Source: Henckelia pumila
Lineage: Eukaryota > Streptophyta > Magnoliopsida > Lamiales > Gesneriaceae
Assembly: GCF_033568475.1 (NCBI RefSeq)
Contig: NC_133120.1
Location: 172,639,991 to 172,703,990 of the forward strand
Direction of reading: 5' to 3'
DNA: 64,000 bases
Positions 45,341 through 56,822 of the stretch are shown in pieces. The stretch's first letter is position 1. Each line of letters starts with the position of its first letter. Both the position numbers and the translations under genes were made by a program. The notes under the pieces are model-generated. The model saw nothing but the letters and a program-made list of their open reading frames with translations. It searched no databases and was not told where the DNA came from.

Positions 45341-46274
45341 CTACAGCCCGACTATGCAGAAGCAACCATCAAAGAGCAGCTGCCGCCCATAGTAAGAATC
45401 ATACGACTCTACGTATGGGTCTTGATTTTCTACGCCCTCAATCTTGGCGTGATATTGACATGGAAAGCTCGTCGGTCCAGCAATAATCAGTATGAATTTT
45501 TTCTTTTGGAAGGAGACTCCGAATCTAGGCTGAAACTCATAGAGGATGGAATATGCTGGAGTTGGTGTCAATGGCAAGAAAGAATCTTCTAACGGTGTAC
45601 ATGGAACGACCATTGACGAGGTAAAATATGTAGACTTGTATGTTTCTTCCTCCTCCAAGTCCACTATTGGTTCTTCTTCACAAGAAATTCCTCAAAAATT
45701 ATTTCTTCATGCGCTGGCTCAGTTACTTCACTCTTTTGGCAGATCTCAAAATTTGGTTCTCTAAGAAGCACAATTTGTTCATCCAAAGACTCAATGACTT
45801 GATACAACTTTCTAAAAATTGATTTGTTTCTGTCTGTTGCCGCAAAAGATTCTCCAACTGAGCCACATGATCCTCAAAATACCCTACACACTCTTCTTGA
45901 CACTCTGGTGGTTGTTTCAAAAAAATTTTAGAGTCGATATCTGGAGGATATTGGTGACTCCAACCCTGCAGTGAAGGATCACAATTCCAATGGTAGTCAA
46001 AATCTGCCATATCATTTAACAAGTGCATCGCACTGTTTTTATCTCTGCTGAACAAGTGACTGCCAGTGGCCAAAGCTCCATAATCTATCCAACGTCTTGT
46101 TAGCTCATCCAAAGCACCATAAAAAATTTGAACCAGAGTGTAGTTCGAAAAATCATGACATCTAAACCTGTTAGCCAAATCATTGAATCTCCCCCAAGCA
46201 GCATAGAAGGGCTCCGAGTATTGTTGGCCAAACCTTGTGAACACCTGTCGATGATCCATCTCCAAGTACCTCAC
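45341..46274 (-). pseudogene. LARD3 gag-like ORF
   Basis: The 183-aa frame (46274-45723) starts MRYLEMDHRQVFTRFGQQYS and has EPFYAAWGRFNDLANRFRCH, a retrotransposon-gag core, then SAMHLLNDMADFDYHW and a segment likely to form a coiled coil (VAQLENLLRQQTETNQFLES). After a break the 107-aa frame (45664-45341) carries an acidic start and KIEGVENQDPYVESYDSYY followed by GRQLLFDGCF. That C-terminal motif is closely matched in LARD1. No zinc knuckle and no enzyme domain. Confidence 0.75.
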
Positions 46275-46377
46275 AAGTAATAAAAAAAATAATTAATAAT
46301 TAAAAATAAAAAAATAATGCAAGAAAAAAAAATGTCTAGTCTCAAGCAAATAATCTATCCTAATATTAACTGAACAG

Positions 46378-46395
46378 TCCCCGGCAACGGCGCCA
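46378..46395 (-). promoter_or_regulatory. Primer binding site, tRNA-Asp type, LARD3
   Basis: The minus strand reads TGGCGCCGTTGCCGGGGA, 6 bases from the 5' LTR. Confidence 0.93.
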
Positions 46396-46401
46396 AAAAC
46401 T

Positions 46402-47784
46402 TGACCGGCTAAATCGGTGTGATATAAATCTACTGGCAAGCGTACCAGGTCAAGTAATAGTAAAGTGGACAGAGAGTCCAAGTATCGATCCCACAGGGAC
46501 TGTTGTCAATTCTCAAGAATTAATTATTTTACTTAATCTAGACAAAATAATAAAAAGTAATTTAATTTAAATAAAATAAGAATATAAAATAAAAACTGCT
46601 TAAGAAATAAGAATTAAAATAACTGAAGATAAAAATAATTAAAACGAGACAACCAAGACACACGTAGGTACTGAACAAATCATGTAACATGTAGCCGATT
46701 CAGGACTCAGATTTAATCTTAAATTACGGAAATTCTCCTAATTTGTTCAAAGGACTATTTCTAAAACAATCAAACCTATTCAAATATTTACGGATTAATC
46801 TTTCGTAATTCTAATCAAATTTGAATGCATTAAATATTTATGAAAATTCAGTTTACACCCAAACAGCATAATGAAATCGAATTCTATTTCTAGTCGGTTT
46901 TAAAATATGATGATTGTCAAAGTGATCAAAATCAATACCTCCTCTATCAACTTGGAATCGATTAACATGCAAGCAAACAGTTGATCAGACTATTCACAAG
47001 ACAAATATAAATCTGACAATCAATAAAATAAAAAAACTCTGAAAAATCTCAAACAAACATCAAGTTTTCTACATAAATTTTTTCGGCCCAATCATGTCGT
47101 CTTGGTTGAAAACAAACTACTCAATAATTATAAACAATAATTCAAAAATAAAAATAAGAAGAAGAAAAGAAAAGAGAAATCTTCTCTCCCAAGCCTTGTA
47201 GCCGCCTCCTCTGTGTTGTCTGCGCTCTAGAACTTTGGAACCCCCAAAAATATGTTGTATCTTGTATATATATGGTCCGGAATGCCTACCAGTTAATTTT
47301 CTTTCAAAACAAGGATTTTTTGGAACACATATGACCCCGAAACACGCGCGCGCGTGCGGCATAGTCCTCACGCACGCGCAGCACATAATAACAGAGGTCT
47401 GGAACTCCGACTCGCGTGCGCGAGCTTGATTCTCGCACGCGCGCAGTACAAAAATTCTGCAGCGAGCGACAAATTTGAAAAATTCATATCTAAAGATCTA
47501 GCCGTCGGATCAAGCTAAAATTTAGACAGCAGCTTAAAAGCATCTAGAAATATATTCTGAACGGTGAAGATCGGATTTGAATTTTTCTAAAATGAAATTT
47601 GATTTTTTGAATAAAGCTGCTCCGTAATTCACATTTTAAAAGTCCATTTTCCTACAAAATTAACCCGAGGAGTGAAATACACACACATGCACTAAAACAC
47701 ATAAAAATACATAAAAACAATATGACTGCACTCAAAATAGACATAAAAATATCACAAAATAATGCATTCAAAATGCACTTATCA
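46402..47784 (-). repeat. LARD3 5' LTR (1,383 bp)
   Basis: TGACCGGCTAAATCGG at 46402, GCACTTATCA at 47784. In element sense: U3 module (about 47600-47460), a GC-rich word array (47452-47340; ACGCGCGCGCGTGCG, GCGTGCGCGAGC), TATA box CCATATATATACAAG (about 47276-47262), then R/U5 with the word CAGTCCCTGTGGGATCGATA. Confidence 0.92.
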
Positions 47785-48171
47785 TTGTGCTATTGTTGTA
47801 AACACTTGAGTGTGAAGCCAAGTGTGTTGTGTGATTGTTGAGGCTATCCTTGGAGCCCTTAAGGCCAAGTGTTCGAGTTGTATCGGCGCGGTGATCATGT
47901 TGAGTTTTACGGCTATCCTTGGAGCCATCAAGACCAAGACGTTGAAGTGCTAGTGGATCCTTGGTTAATCGATATTAACCAAGAAGGGGAGACGTAGACG
48001 ATTTATCGTCGAACTTCTATAAACATATCCTATCTCATTTATCGCTTTATTTATTTTACGCATTTATTTTTTATTTCTTTAAGTCTTCCGCTTGCGTACT
48101 TGCATAATAGCTTTAAATTGCTAAAGTTGTCAATAGAACCTAAATCCCCTCCATTAGGTTTTAACACTTTG

Positions 48172-48839
48172 GTTTGTCTCCTAAATCACCATCCCGATCA
48201 TACATGTGTGAGTCATTTGCATGATTACCGTTCAAATATTTACATGTACGTCATATTTACATATGCATGCTAAGTCTCATATTCATGAAGGAAAGAAAAT
48301 ATTTTATGAACGAAGTGAGATGGTTGTGACTACATTTATCACGAGTTTGGACGAGTTGAGAGACGTCTTGACTTCCCTTACCAAAATATTCATGTGTATG
48401 GACGAGTTAGGAGACGTCTTAGCTTCCCTTACCAAATTCATGGGTTTGGATGATTCAAGAGAAATCTTGGCTTCCTTACCACCCATAGGGCAAGACGAGT
48501 TGGGATACATCCTGACTTTCTTGTGGCATAGTGCACTACAGCCATGATCATGATCGAAACCACAGAGTCACAACTCAAGGATCTAAGTTCACAGTTTATT
48601 TATGATTTCATTTCAGTTCAGTTTATTATTCCGAAACTGTGTGGGATTAACTTTCCTTTTCTGCATTCTATGACTGTCGTATTTGGATTTTTATCTTGTG
48701 TTTATTTTATTTTGATTTGAATTGCTGACTGTGTTAGTTGGGCTTACAATATTTTTAAAGCGAGTCATGGCAATTTTTTTTAAAATTCCGCAAATAATTT
48801 ATTTATTATTTATTTTTTTTGAGGGATAGAGTCGTCTCA
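48172..48839 (+). repeat. Gypsy C 5' LTR, second part, with minisatellite
   Basis: Resumes after the right TSD copy of copia-1 and ends GAGTCGTCTCA. About 48345-48530 holds three ~60-bp units around GGACGAGTTAGGAGACGTCT and TTCCCTTACCAAA, alignable with the array in gypsy E. A 108-aa frame through this array is a by-product of the repeat. Confidence 0.88.
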
Positions 48840-48841
48840 AT

Positions 48842-49060
48842 TGGTATCAGAGTACGGTCTTGGTTTGAACTGTGCCTACTGCTGGTTGCCAAAACTCAAG
48901 GGATCTCGCCTCAAAGTCTGTAAGATTTATGTTTCATTTATTGTTATTTGTTCATATTAGTAGCATTAGTTTTCTAAATTATTTGAGCATGTTTAAGTTT
49001 AGATAAAATCTTTTTCTTAAGGCATGAAATTTGAATGTGGGAATTTGAACTTGCGTACAG
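48842..49060 (+). promoter_or_regulatory. Gypsy C primer binding site and leader, possible leader intron
   Basis: PBS-like TGGTATCAGAGT at 48842-48853. In the leader, GTAAGA at 48920 and TTGCGTACAG ending at 49060 would bound a 141-bp intron placing the gag ATG at the first base of the next exon. The gypsy E leader keeps the same donor context (CAAAGTCTGTAAGT). Splicing is inference only. Confidence 0.5.
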
Positions 49061-49869
49061 ATGGCGCCTCGTCGTGACCTTCGCGCACTGCCACCGCCAC
49101 CGCCTCCTCCACCACCTCCTCTGCCCCCTCCGCCATTTGATGTTGGAGCCCAGGTGCTAGCTGGCGTGGCTCGTATCTTAGAGCAGCATGCCGAGGCCCC
49201 GAGGGCTAGACCTAGTGCGAACTATGAGCAGTTCAGGAAGATGGATCCTAAGGACTTTTCTGGTAATACAGATCTGATGGTAGCGGAGGGCTCGATCCGC
49301 TCGCTTGAGGCAATTTTCCGCTACATGGAGTTGGGAGACGGGGACCGAGTTCGCTGTATGACGTTCCTACTCAAGGATGATGCCGCCTTGTGGTTTGAGG
49401 GTGTGGAGAAGACTGTTGATGTTACAACCCTGACTTGGGAAGCATTCAAGACCCTCATCTATGAGAAGTACTATACAGCTGAGGTGAGGGCGCAGTTGAA
49501 GAAAGAGTTCATGAGTCTCCGGTAGGGAGATCTAACTGTATCCGAGTTTGTGCGCAAATTCGAGAGGGGCTGCCACTTCGTGCCATTGATAGGGAATGAT
49601 GAGGCGGAGAAGTTGCAGCATTTTGTTGCTTGTCTGAGGCCTACTATTTGTAGGGATGTGATGATGGCTGAGCCCGTGGACTATGCAGTCGCTATCAGGA
49701 AGGCTTTACGGTCCAAGCAGTCCTTGAAGGACATTAGTGTCGAGGTTCATAGCAAGAGATATTTTGCTCTTCAAGGTCATCAGCAGCAGCAGGGCAAGAG
49801 TCCGTTTACTGGGACGCAGCGACAACAGGGACCCTTTAGACCCCAGGGATAGCAGGCCCCGAGACCCCA
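49061..49869 (+). pseudogene. Gypsy C gag, N-terminal and central part
   Basis: ATG 49061 begins MAPRRDLRALPPPPPPPPPP, a proline-rich start, then FRKMDPKDFSGNTDLMVAEG and the gag core (MTFLLKDDAALWFEGVEKTV, FKTLIYEKYYTAEVRAQLKK). TAG at 49523, where CAG is expected, stops the first frame. The same frame continues SEFVRKFERGCHFVPLIGND to a second TAG at 49850, again CAG-like, in a Gln/Gly-rich tail. Copia-2 interrupts right after, at 49874; gag resumes at 58706. Confidence 0.92.
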
Positions 49870-49874
49870 GGGAC

Positions 49875-51764
49875 TGAAAGGGTGGGTGCCCGGTTAGCCA
49901 ACTTGTGGCTAAGGGCTTTTATGACTCTATGTATAAACAATCTTTGTTTAATATAATTTACATTCATTAATGGCATTTTCTTTATATTTCTTCATAATGT
50001 TATATTATGATATACTATTGTTGTTTTGATAAAGACCTTGAATATACTATAGTGTAAGTAAGATGAGATAGTGAATAAAGAGAGATCACTATCATGAAAC
50101 ACATCTTATAGTCACTGTATATTCTAAACAGTTCCTAGTCAATTTAGCTGTCCGCAAATAAGGATAAGGATCGCTCGAGATTGAGACTAGCATTTGCGAT
50201 GCCTAGTACCACGTTTCATTGGTATAGAATATAGAGATGTTCGAAGCATGCAAATGGATATTCATATGATGGATGATCGAACTACCCTATTCGGACTTTC
50301 CAAGTTGTTATCATTAATTGAGTGGATAAGTCCGCGGTTTTAGTTGTACACCATTAGTCCTTATTACTTGAAACATCATGGAGACTCTATATGCTAGTAC
50401 TATACTTTGACTCGTTTACCGACTCTATTGAGGTCATCATGTGTCGGGATTGGGTACAGTTATGACACATATAGGAGTCGATGCTTTGTTGTCAAGGATT
50501 TACCACACACTTACGAGTGTGGATATCCTATGCGATCTGAGGAGATATTAGTGTGAAAAATCTCTGGCCAGAGTACTCGATGTGATTTAGGTTACTTGGT
50601 TTCCTAGTAGCACATGCGATGTCACTATTTGATCTTCAAGATGCATTGCATAGTTATCGAATCTCGAACGACTCTCGATGTACCAAAGGTTGTTGATTCG
50701 ATCGGGATATATGGATGAAGGGACCGTACTGTACGCTAACCAAAACCTACTAGTTCTTGCAGGCACTATCAGTGATACCTAGGGAATCATGGGGCGATGT
50801 TGCTAGACGCTCTTACCATGATTCGATGGGTAAGTCAGAATTTGTTGTTCCGAGTCACAAGGAGTTGTGAGCCCATGGCTAGCTGTATCCCTGAACCATT
50901 GAGGGTTACACAAGTAATGGATTACTAATCTCCGTTGAGATAGTTAAATTTAAAGAGTTAAATTTAATGAAAGAGAAGGTGGACTTCAAAACTAAAGGGA
51001 GTGGAATTTCCTAAAATGACATAGGGATGGGCATTTTTGGAAATCACTGAATTCGAATTCAGAAAAATTATCTTGACTTTAAAAGGTGCAGAAATGGTTT
51101 ATGTGCACATTGGTAAAATTAGTTTATCAATCGGAGTCATGATGAATTTAATATTAATTTCTATAATAACAGGCTTGGCTTGTTGGGCTTAAGTTATGGA
51201 TAATGGGCCTTAAGAAGTTAGTGTCCTAATAGACATATAACTTAATCCAGTTTAGAAATTATATTTATATATATATATGCATGTGATTTTTGAAAATTTG
51301 ATTGATTCCAACCTTGGATTTTTCGAAAATCAAACATATTATTCCAAGGGGAATTTTCGAATTCCTCTACTTCTTTTTGAGAGAATTCAGTCTGTGATTT
51401 TTATGAAAAATTACATTCTGAATTGACAGATCAAATCTTTTTAATCTCTTCGATAAACATCTGATTGATTTCTAGTGCAATCAATTAGAGGGTTTCATTT
51501 TTCTGTTCGTGGACCTAATTCAGGAGTTGATCGAGCAAGTCATCAGTTCCTGGGATTTACAACAAGAGCAGATTTAATCTGTTGGAGTCCATAATCAAGC
51601 CATAGCTTGAAGAGGTAAAATATTAATTGTTATTATTATTTTACTTGCATAATTTAATCGTTAGGATTTGATACCCATGATATGGAATCGTTCCATATAA
51701 ATTTTTTTTTTAAACTTCCGCTGCACCGGGTATCAGATCTATGATCTGAAAACGCGTTCAAACA
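49875..51764 (+). repeat. Copia-2 5' LTR
   Basis: TGAAAGGGTGGGTGCC to GCGTTCAAACA. Near the end is the palindrome-containing TATCAGATCTATGATCTGA. A fragment of the same family lies at 30445-31205. Confidence 0.93.
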
Positions 51765-51765
51765 G

Positions 51766-51777
51766 TGGTATCAGAGC
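51766..51777 (+). promoter_or_regulatory. Primer binding site, copia-2
   Basis: TGGTATCAGAGC, 1 base after the LTR end AACA. Confidence 0.92.
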
Positions 51778-53375
51778 CAGGTTTCTCTCAGATCAAACGA
51801 TAAAAATTAATCTATTGTAAAAAATTTTTAGCCTTGGTTTTTGAAACAAAACAAAATTTTAAATTAAAATTTTTGAAGGGAAACACGGGCAGCGATCGTC
51901 GCTACCCAGCTCCACGTGGGCAGCCCTGTCCCACGTGGAGGCGTTCCCGGGCAGCCCAAAAAATTAAAATTTGATTTTTAATTAGAATTTTAATTTTTTG
52001 AAATGTTAGTTTTTGGTCCGATCGAAAATTGTTTTTGATTGGTCCACAAGGCATCGGGTCAAATTTTTTGAGTCCGAAATTTTTAAAATTGATTTTTGGA
52101 TAAATTTGAATTTTGAAAAATTTATAAATTTTATCCGTTAAATTAAATTTTATAAAATTAATTATTTTGGTATAATTGATGATAAGATATGATCTTATGT
52201 ATATATTGGATAAAATTTGACTTTATCTTTTAATTATGTTGCCATTGCATGTTATCCAATGATTTAATTATTGAATTAAATATTGGATAAAGGATGATCG
52301 ATTGCCATGACCAATTTTGTAGGTGTATGTTAGGAAATTTACATTTGGTTTTTGTTATTGTTGTTGGGTTTTATTAATGGGCTTGGTTTATGGCCCAATT
52401 TGATTTGTCATTTGTAATAAAAAGTGGGCCTGGTTTATGGCCCGTTCCCACTCTTAAATATGTATCCCCTACTTGTCATCGAAATTTATTGTAAATTTAT
52501 TAGACTTAGTGGGAGATAAAGATTTGAAGACAAAGGTGGGCCCAACAGACAATAAAGACCGAAGAAATGTAAATTGGAAGCTCAACGTATTAGGATTTCA
52601 TTGCATACTTGCATATCACCTAGGATTGGACTTAGACTCGTGATTGGCAACCACGGGTCAATTAGTTTTGGGGTCGATCATCCTAAATATAATATATGAT
52701 ATTATTGTTGTATGCATGTTTAGACTAAATTGCATGAATCCCGCAAGCATACAAATATGATATGATGAGACAATTTTTCAAAATTAAAAATCTCTCATTT
52801 TAAATATGATTTAAAATTGATATCAAGATAAACAAAAAGGAATTTAAATATTGTTTAAATATTTCTACCTTCCATCAACGATCAATGTATGAGATGCTAC
52901 CCGCGGGCACGTTCCGGCTCATATTATTGAGGAGGCTCGTTCGTCGGAAAGCTGTACATTGGATCGACACATGTTGTAAGTTGGGTGGAACTCCCATGGG
53001 ATTGTCTCATATTATTGGGGATCCACATGGCGACCGTCCATCACAACTTAATATTGATGGGTAATCTTGACATGTCACAATAAACGGCGTCATATTATTG
53101 GGCTCTTATTGGACATGAGGTAAATACATGGGGGTTGCTTTGAAAGCAATTGGGCTCTACATTTTGAAAATTATGGTTGGCTGATATTATTCGGGACTAT
53201 GATTTGTCAATTGGACTCCATGTTTCCACTAAGGAAACTAGTTTCTCGTTTTCACTAGAGGGTAGTGAAATCGTTAAAATAGTGGGAGTGAAATTCATAA
53301 AATAAATATTTTATGTCTTAGTAAATTAATTAAGCAATCATCGATAATTATCTGCTTTCATCTCAGTATATCATT
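51778..53375 (+). other. Copia-2 long 5' leader with spaced motif repeats
   Basis: About 1.6 kb without a convincing ORF. CATATTATTG occurs at 52920, 53008 and 53091, and a variant (GATATTATTC) at 53183, i.e. every 83-92 bp, each time followed by a G-rich or GG(C/A)-containing stretch. Confidence 0.6.
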
Positions 53376-53700
53376 ATGATGAATCTTCGTAAACCACATG
53401 TCTCAATTCTCGAACAAAACAAACTGACTGGCGCAAACTATACGGAATGGTTCCGTAAGTTAAAAGATTGTCCTGAGTTCGGAGAAGATTTTCTACGTGC
53501 TAGAAAAGGCTCCTCCGAAAACAGCCCCGACTGATGTAACTTCGGAAAGGTTGGCCGAACTAGAGAAATGGTAGGACCATGATCTCAAGGCCAAATGTTA
53601 CATGCAAAGATGGACAAATCTAAATAAGTTTGCCATCACTGCAAGAAAACCCGGTTACTGGAAGCGCAACTGCAAAGAATATATATATCGAGTAGTTACG
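53376..53700 (+). pseudogene. Copia-2 gag remnant
   Basis: ATG at 53376 begins MMNLRKPHVSILEQNKLTGA then NYTEWFRKLKD, a copia gag start. A frameshift follows, then EKIFYVLEKAPPKTAPTDV and a stop in LAELEKW. Most of the gag body is deleted. It jumps near 53615 to a zinc-knuckle remnant (CHHC ... GYWKRNC, frame broken, about 53632-53675). Confidence 0.8.
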
Positions 53701-53754
53701 AACTGCTAAGGATATATTTTATAATGAAATAAATGTTTCACTTAATACTACTTC

Positions 53755-56700
53755 TTGGGTATTGGATACCAGATGTAGATCTCACATTTGCAATGAGTTG
53801 CAGATGATGACAAGTAGTAATAGGCTAAGGATGGGTGAGACCCAGTTAAGGCTCGGGAATGATTCCAGAGTTGAATCCAAAGCTATGGGAAACATTTGTT
53901 TGATTTTGCAAAACAATTTTAAGCTATATTTTGAGAGAGATGTTTTTTTTTATTTGTGCCAAGATTTCATTAAAACATTATTTCTATTTCTATTCTTGAT
54001 AGAGAAGCTTTTTCTTGAAATTTTGCGAATGAGATTTGCAATATTTACAAGAATGAATGTTTGATTTGAAATGAACAATTTAAAAACGATATATATAACT
54101 TAAAATTAAAAGACGTTCCAATTAATTATGTTGATAAACCGGTAACAACATATAAAAGGAAAAACGATAGTCAAAACCCGGCAAACCTTTGGCATGCTAG
54201 GCTAGGTCATATTTCCTCAAGGAGGATGAACAAGCTAGTGGGAGAGGGCATGTTTGATATGTCTGATATTAACTCTCAACCAACTTGTGAGTCCTGCCTA
54301 AAAGAAAAAATGACTAAAACTCCTTTCAAAGAAAAACCTGAGCGTAGTCAAAATTTGTTGGATTTGATCCATACAGATGTTTGCGGCCCATTTAGTATTG
54401 GTACTAAATTTGGTCACACCTACTTCATTACCTTTACTGATGATTATTCTAGGTATGGGTATTTATATTTAATGAAATATAAGTCTGAATCATTTGAAAA
54501 GTTCAAAGAATTCAAGGCTGAAGTAGAAAATAAACTAGGTAAAAGTATTAAAGCACTTCGAATGGATCGAGGTGGAGAATACTTAAGTACCGAGTTTTTT
54601 GGGCTATCTAAAAAAGAATGGGATTCTCTCTCAGTGGACTCCTCCTATGACACCTCAGCTAAATGGTGTTTCGGAGCGTCGCAATCGAACATTGTTGGAC
54701 ATGGTTCGATCTATGATTAGCTTCACTGAGCTTCCACCTTCGTTTTGGGGATATGCATTTGAAACGGCGGTATTGTTGTTGAACAATGTCAACACTAAAG
54801 CAGTGAAAAAAACTCCATATGAATTATGGACTAGCAAAACTCCTAAGTATTCGTACTTGAGGATTTGAGGATGTCTTGCTTACGTGAAGTGGACAGTGGG
54901 AGATAAGTTGGATAGTCGATCCACCTTATGTTATTTTGTAGGGTATCCAAAGAATTCAATCGGATATTATTTCTATCATCCTACAGAAACAAAAGTGTTT
55001 GTTTCGAGGAATGCCACCTTCATTGAGAAGGAGTTCTTACTTGATAAGAAAGAAAAGATGATGGACTCGAAGAAATTCGAGAAGAACCCGAGATACAAAA
55101 TAACTATCCCACACCTCAGGAACCATTAAACGACACGCCTTTTTCTAGAAGATCCGAGAGGACTTCTAGACCTCCTATTTGATATGGTCTACTTCTTGAA
55201 GGGGATCAAAATGAACCCGACATTGGATGTGATCCAAGAAACTTCAAGGAAGCAATTTCTAATGCGGATTCGAATTTATGGCTTGAAGCTATGCAGTCGG
55301 AAATAGACTCGATGCATACAAACCAAGTTTGGTCTTTAGTAGATCCTCCCGATGGAATTGTTCCAATAGGGTGTAAATGGATCTACAAGAGAAAACTTGG
55401 GCGTGATGGTAAGGTACTGACCTACAAGGCACGATTGGTAGAAAAAGGTTATACTCAAAGACAAGGAGTTGACTATGATGAAACCTTTTCACCAGTCGCA
55501 ATGTTCAAGTCCATAAGAATCCTTATTGCCATAGAAGCTTGGTATGACTATGAGATATGACAAATGGATGTGAAGACTGCATTTCTTAATGGAAACATTA
55601 AGGAAGAAATCTATATGATGCAGCCCGAGGGATTCACATCCATGGGAAGCGAGCATAAGATATGCAAGCTTCAGAGATCAATTTATGGTCTCAAACATGC
55701 ATCAAGAAGTTGGAACCAGAAATTTGATGAAACAATAAAGGATTTTGGTTTCATCAAGAACCCGGAGGAACCATGCGTGTACAAGAAAGCAGTTAAGGAT
55801 GCTGTGACATTCTTAGTACTTTATGTTGATGACATCCTACTCATTGGGAATGATGTAGGGATGTTGCAGTCAACAAAGATATGGTTATCAGGTAGATTCT
55901 CGATGAAGGATTTGGGTGAGGCGTCTTATATTCTAGAAATACAGATCTATAGAGATAGATATAAGAGAATGATAGGACTCACTCAAGCAACCTACATCGA
56001 CACCATATTGAAAAGGTTTTCTATGGATGAGTCCAAGAGAGGACATCTACCTATGTATCATGGAGTTTCTCTATCCAAGTCTATGTCTCCCAAGACTGAC
56101 GAAGAGATAGAGAAAATAACACACATACCATATGCATCAGCCATAGGTAGTATTATGTATGGGATGATATCTACCAGACTGGATGTAGCCTTTGCTCTGA
56201 GTGTCACGAGAAGATATCAGGCCAATCCCGGTCAAATGCATTGGAAAGCTGTGAAGGATATTCTAAAGTACTTGAGAAGGACTAAGAATATATTCATGAT
56301 TTATGGAGGAAGAGAATTGAAATTGGAAGGCTATACCGACTCTAGCTTCCAAAGTGACGTAGATGACTCGAAGTCAACCTCTGGATTTGTATTCATGCTC
56401 AATGGCGGTGCTGTCTCTTGGAAGAGTTCCAAGCAGGACACCACAGCGGATTCTACCACTGAGGCAGAATACATTGCAGCATCAGCTGCTGCTAAAGAGG
56501 CCATTTGGATGAGGAATTTCGTCCAAGAGTTGGGCGTAATTCTTGAAGCTGTTGGTCCAGTCCCGGTGTACTGTGAAAACACTGGTGCCGTTGCTCAGGC
56601 AAAGGATGCAAGGTCTCATCAAAGATCCAAACACATACTGAGGAAATACCACATCATCCAGGAGATTGTGGAAAGAGGAGACATCACTGTCGAGAGAGTG

Positions 56701-56808
56701 GCCTCTGCAGACAATATCGCTGATCCACTTACTAAGCCCTTACCAGGACCATTGTTTGACAAACATCGCGAAGCAATGGGACTACGTAGTATGACTAGTT
56801 GGCTTTAG
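53755..56808 (+). pseudogene. Copia-2 pol: protease, integrase, RT, RNase H
   Basis: The protease motif reads WVLDTRCRSHICNEL: the active-site Gly after Asp-Thr is Arg, so it is likely inactive. The integrase zinc part has LWHARLGHISSRRMNKLV and CESCLKEK; the core has DLIHTDVCGPF, ALRMDRGGEYLS, and, after a frameshift near 54596, PQLNGVSERRNRTLLD. The RT part has WIYKRKLGRDGKVLTYKARL and GVDYDETFSPVA. A TGA at 55558 falls where Trp is expected (before QMDVKTAFLNG). The catalytic YVDDILLIGND is followed by RNase H (GYTDSSFQSDVDDSKSTSGF, TEAEYIAAS) to the stop at 56806. RT through RNase H (55564-56808) is one open frame. Confidence 0.93.
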
Positions 56809-56810
56809 GG

Positions 56811-56822
56811 CAAGTGGGAGAT
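56811..56822 (+). promoter_or_regulatory. Polypurine tract, copia-2
   Basis: AAGTGGGAGAT directly before the 3' LTR start TGAAAGAG. Confidence 0.88.

Larger units (their letters stand above)
43730..47784 (-). mobile_element. LARD3: non-autonomous Athila-derived element with truncated 3' LTR (TSD TTGTG)
   Basis: Bounded by TTGTG at 43725-43729 and 47785-47789. The right LTR (46402-47784) is full. The left one breaks off after about 445 bp and runs straight into internal sequence, so the promoter part of the 3' LTR and the PPT are missing. The internal region codes only for a gag-like protein. Family traits match LARD1 (PBS, gag-like ORF, GGTTGCCTCCCAG word, CCCGGATGGAG repeats). Confidence 0.92.
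35605..48166 (+). mobile_element. Copia-1: SIRE-like Ty1/copia element, carrying nested LARD3 (TSD CTTTG)
   Basis: CTTTG at 35600-35604 and 48167-48171 flanks TGTTACGCC ... TTTTAACA. The order LTR, PBS, gag, protease, integrase, RT, RNase H, PPT, LTR is standard for Ty1/copia, and the wording of gag and integrase fits the SIRE/Maximus lineage. An env-like ORF, present in some SIRE relatives, is not seen. LTRs differ by roughly 7% over the first 240 bp by eye, older than copia-2. Without LARD3 the element would be about 8.5 kb. Confidence 0.93.

Noticed and set aside
48221..48547. A 108-aa plus-strand frame in the gypsy C LTR
   Set aside because: It reads through a three-unit minisatellite; the periodic protein is a by-product.
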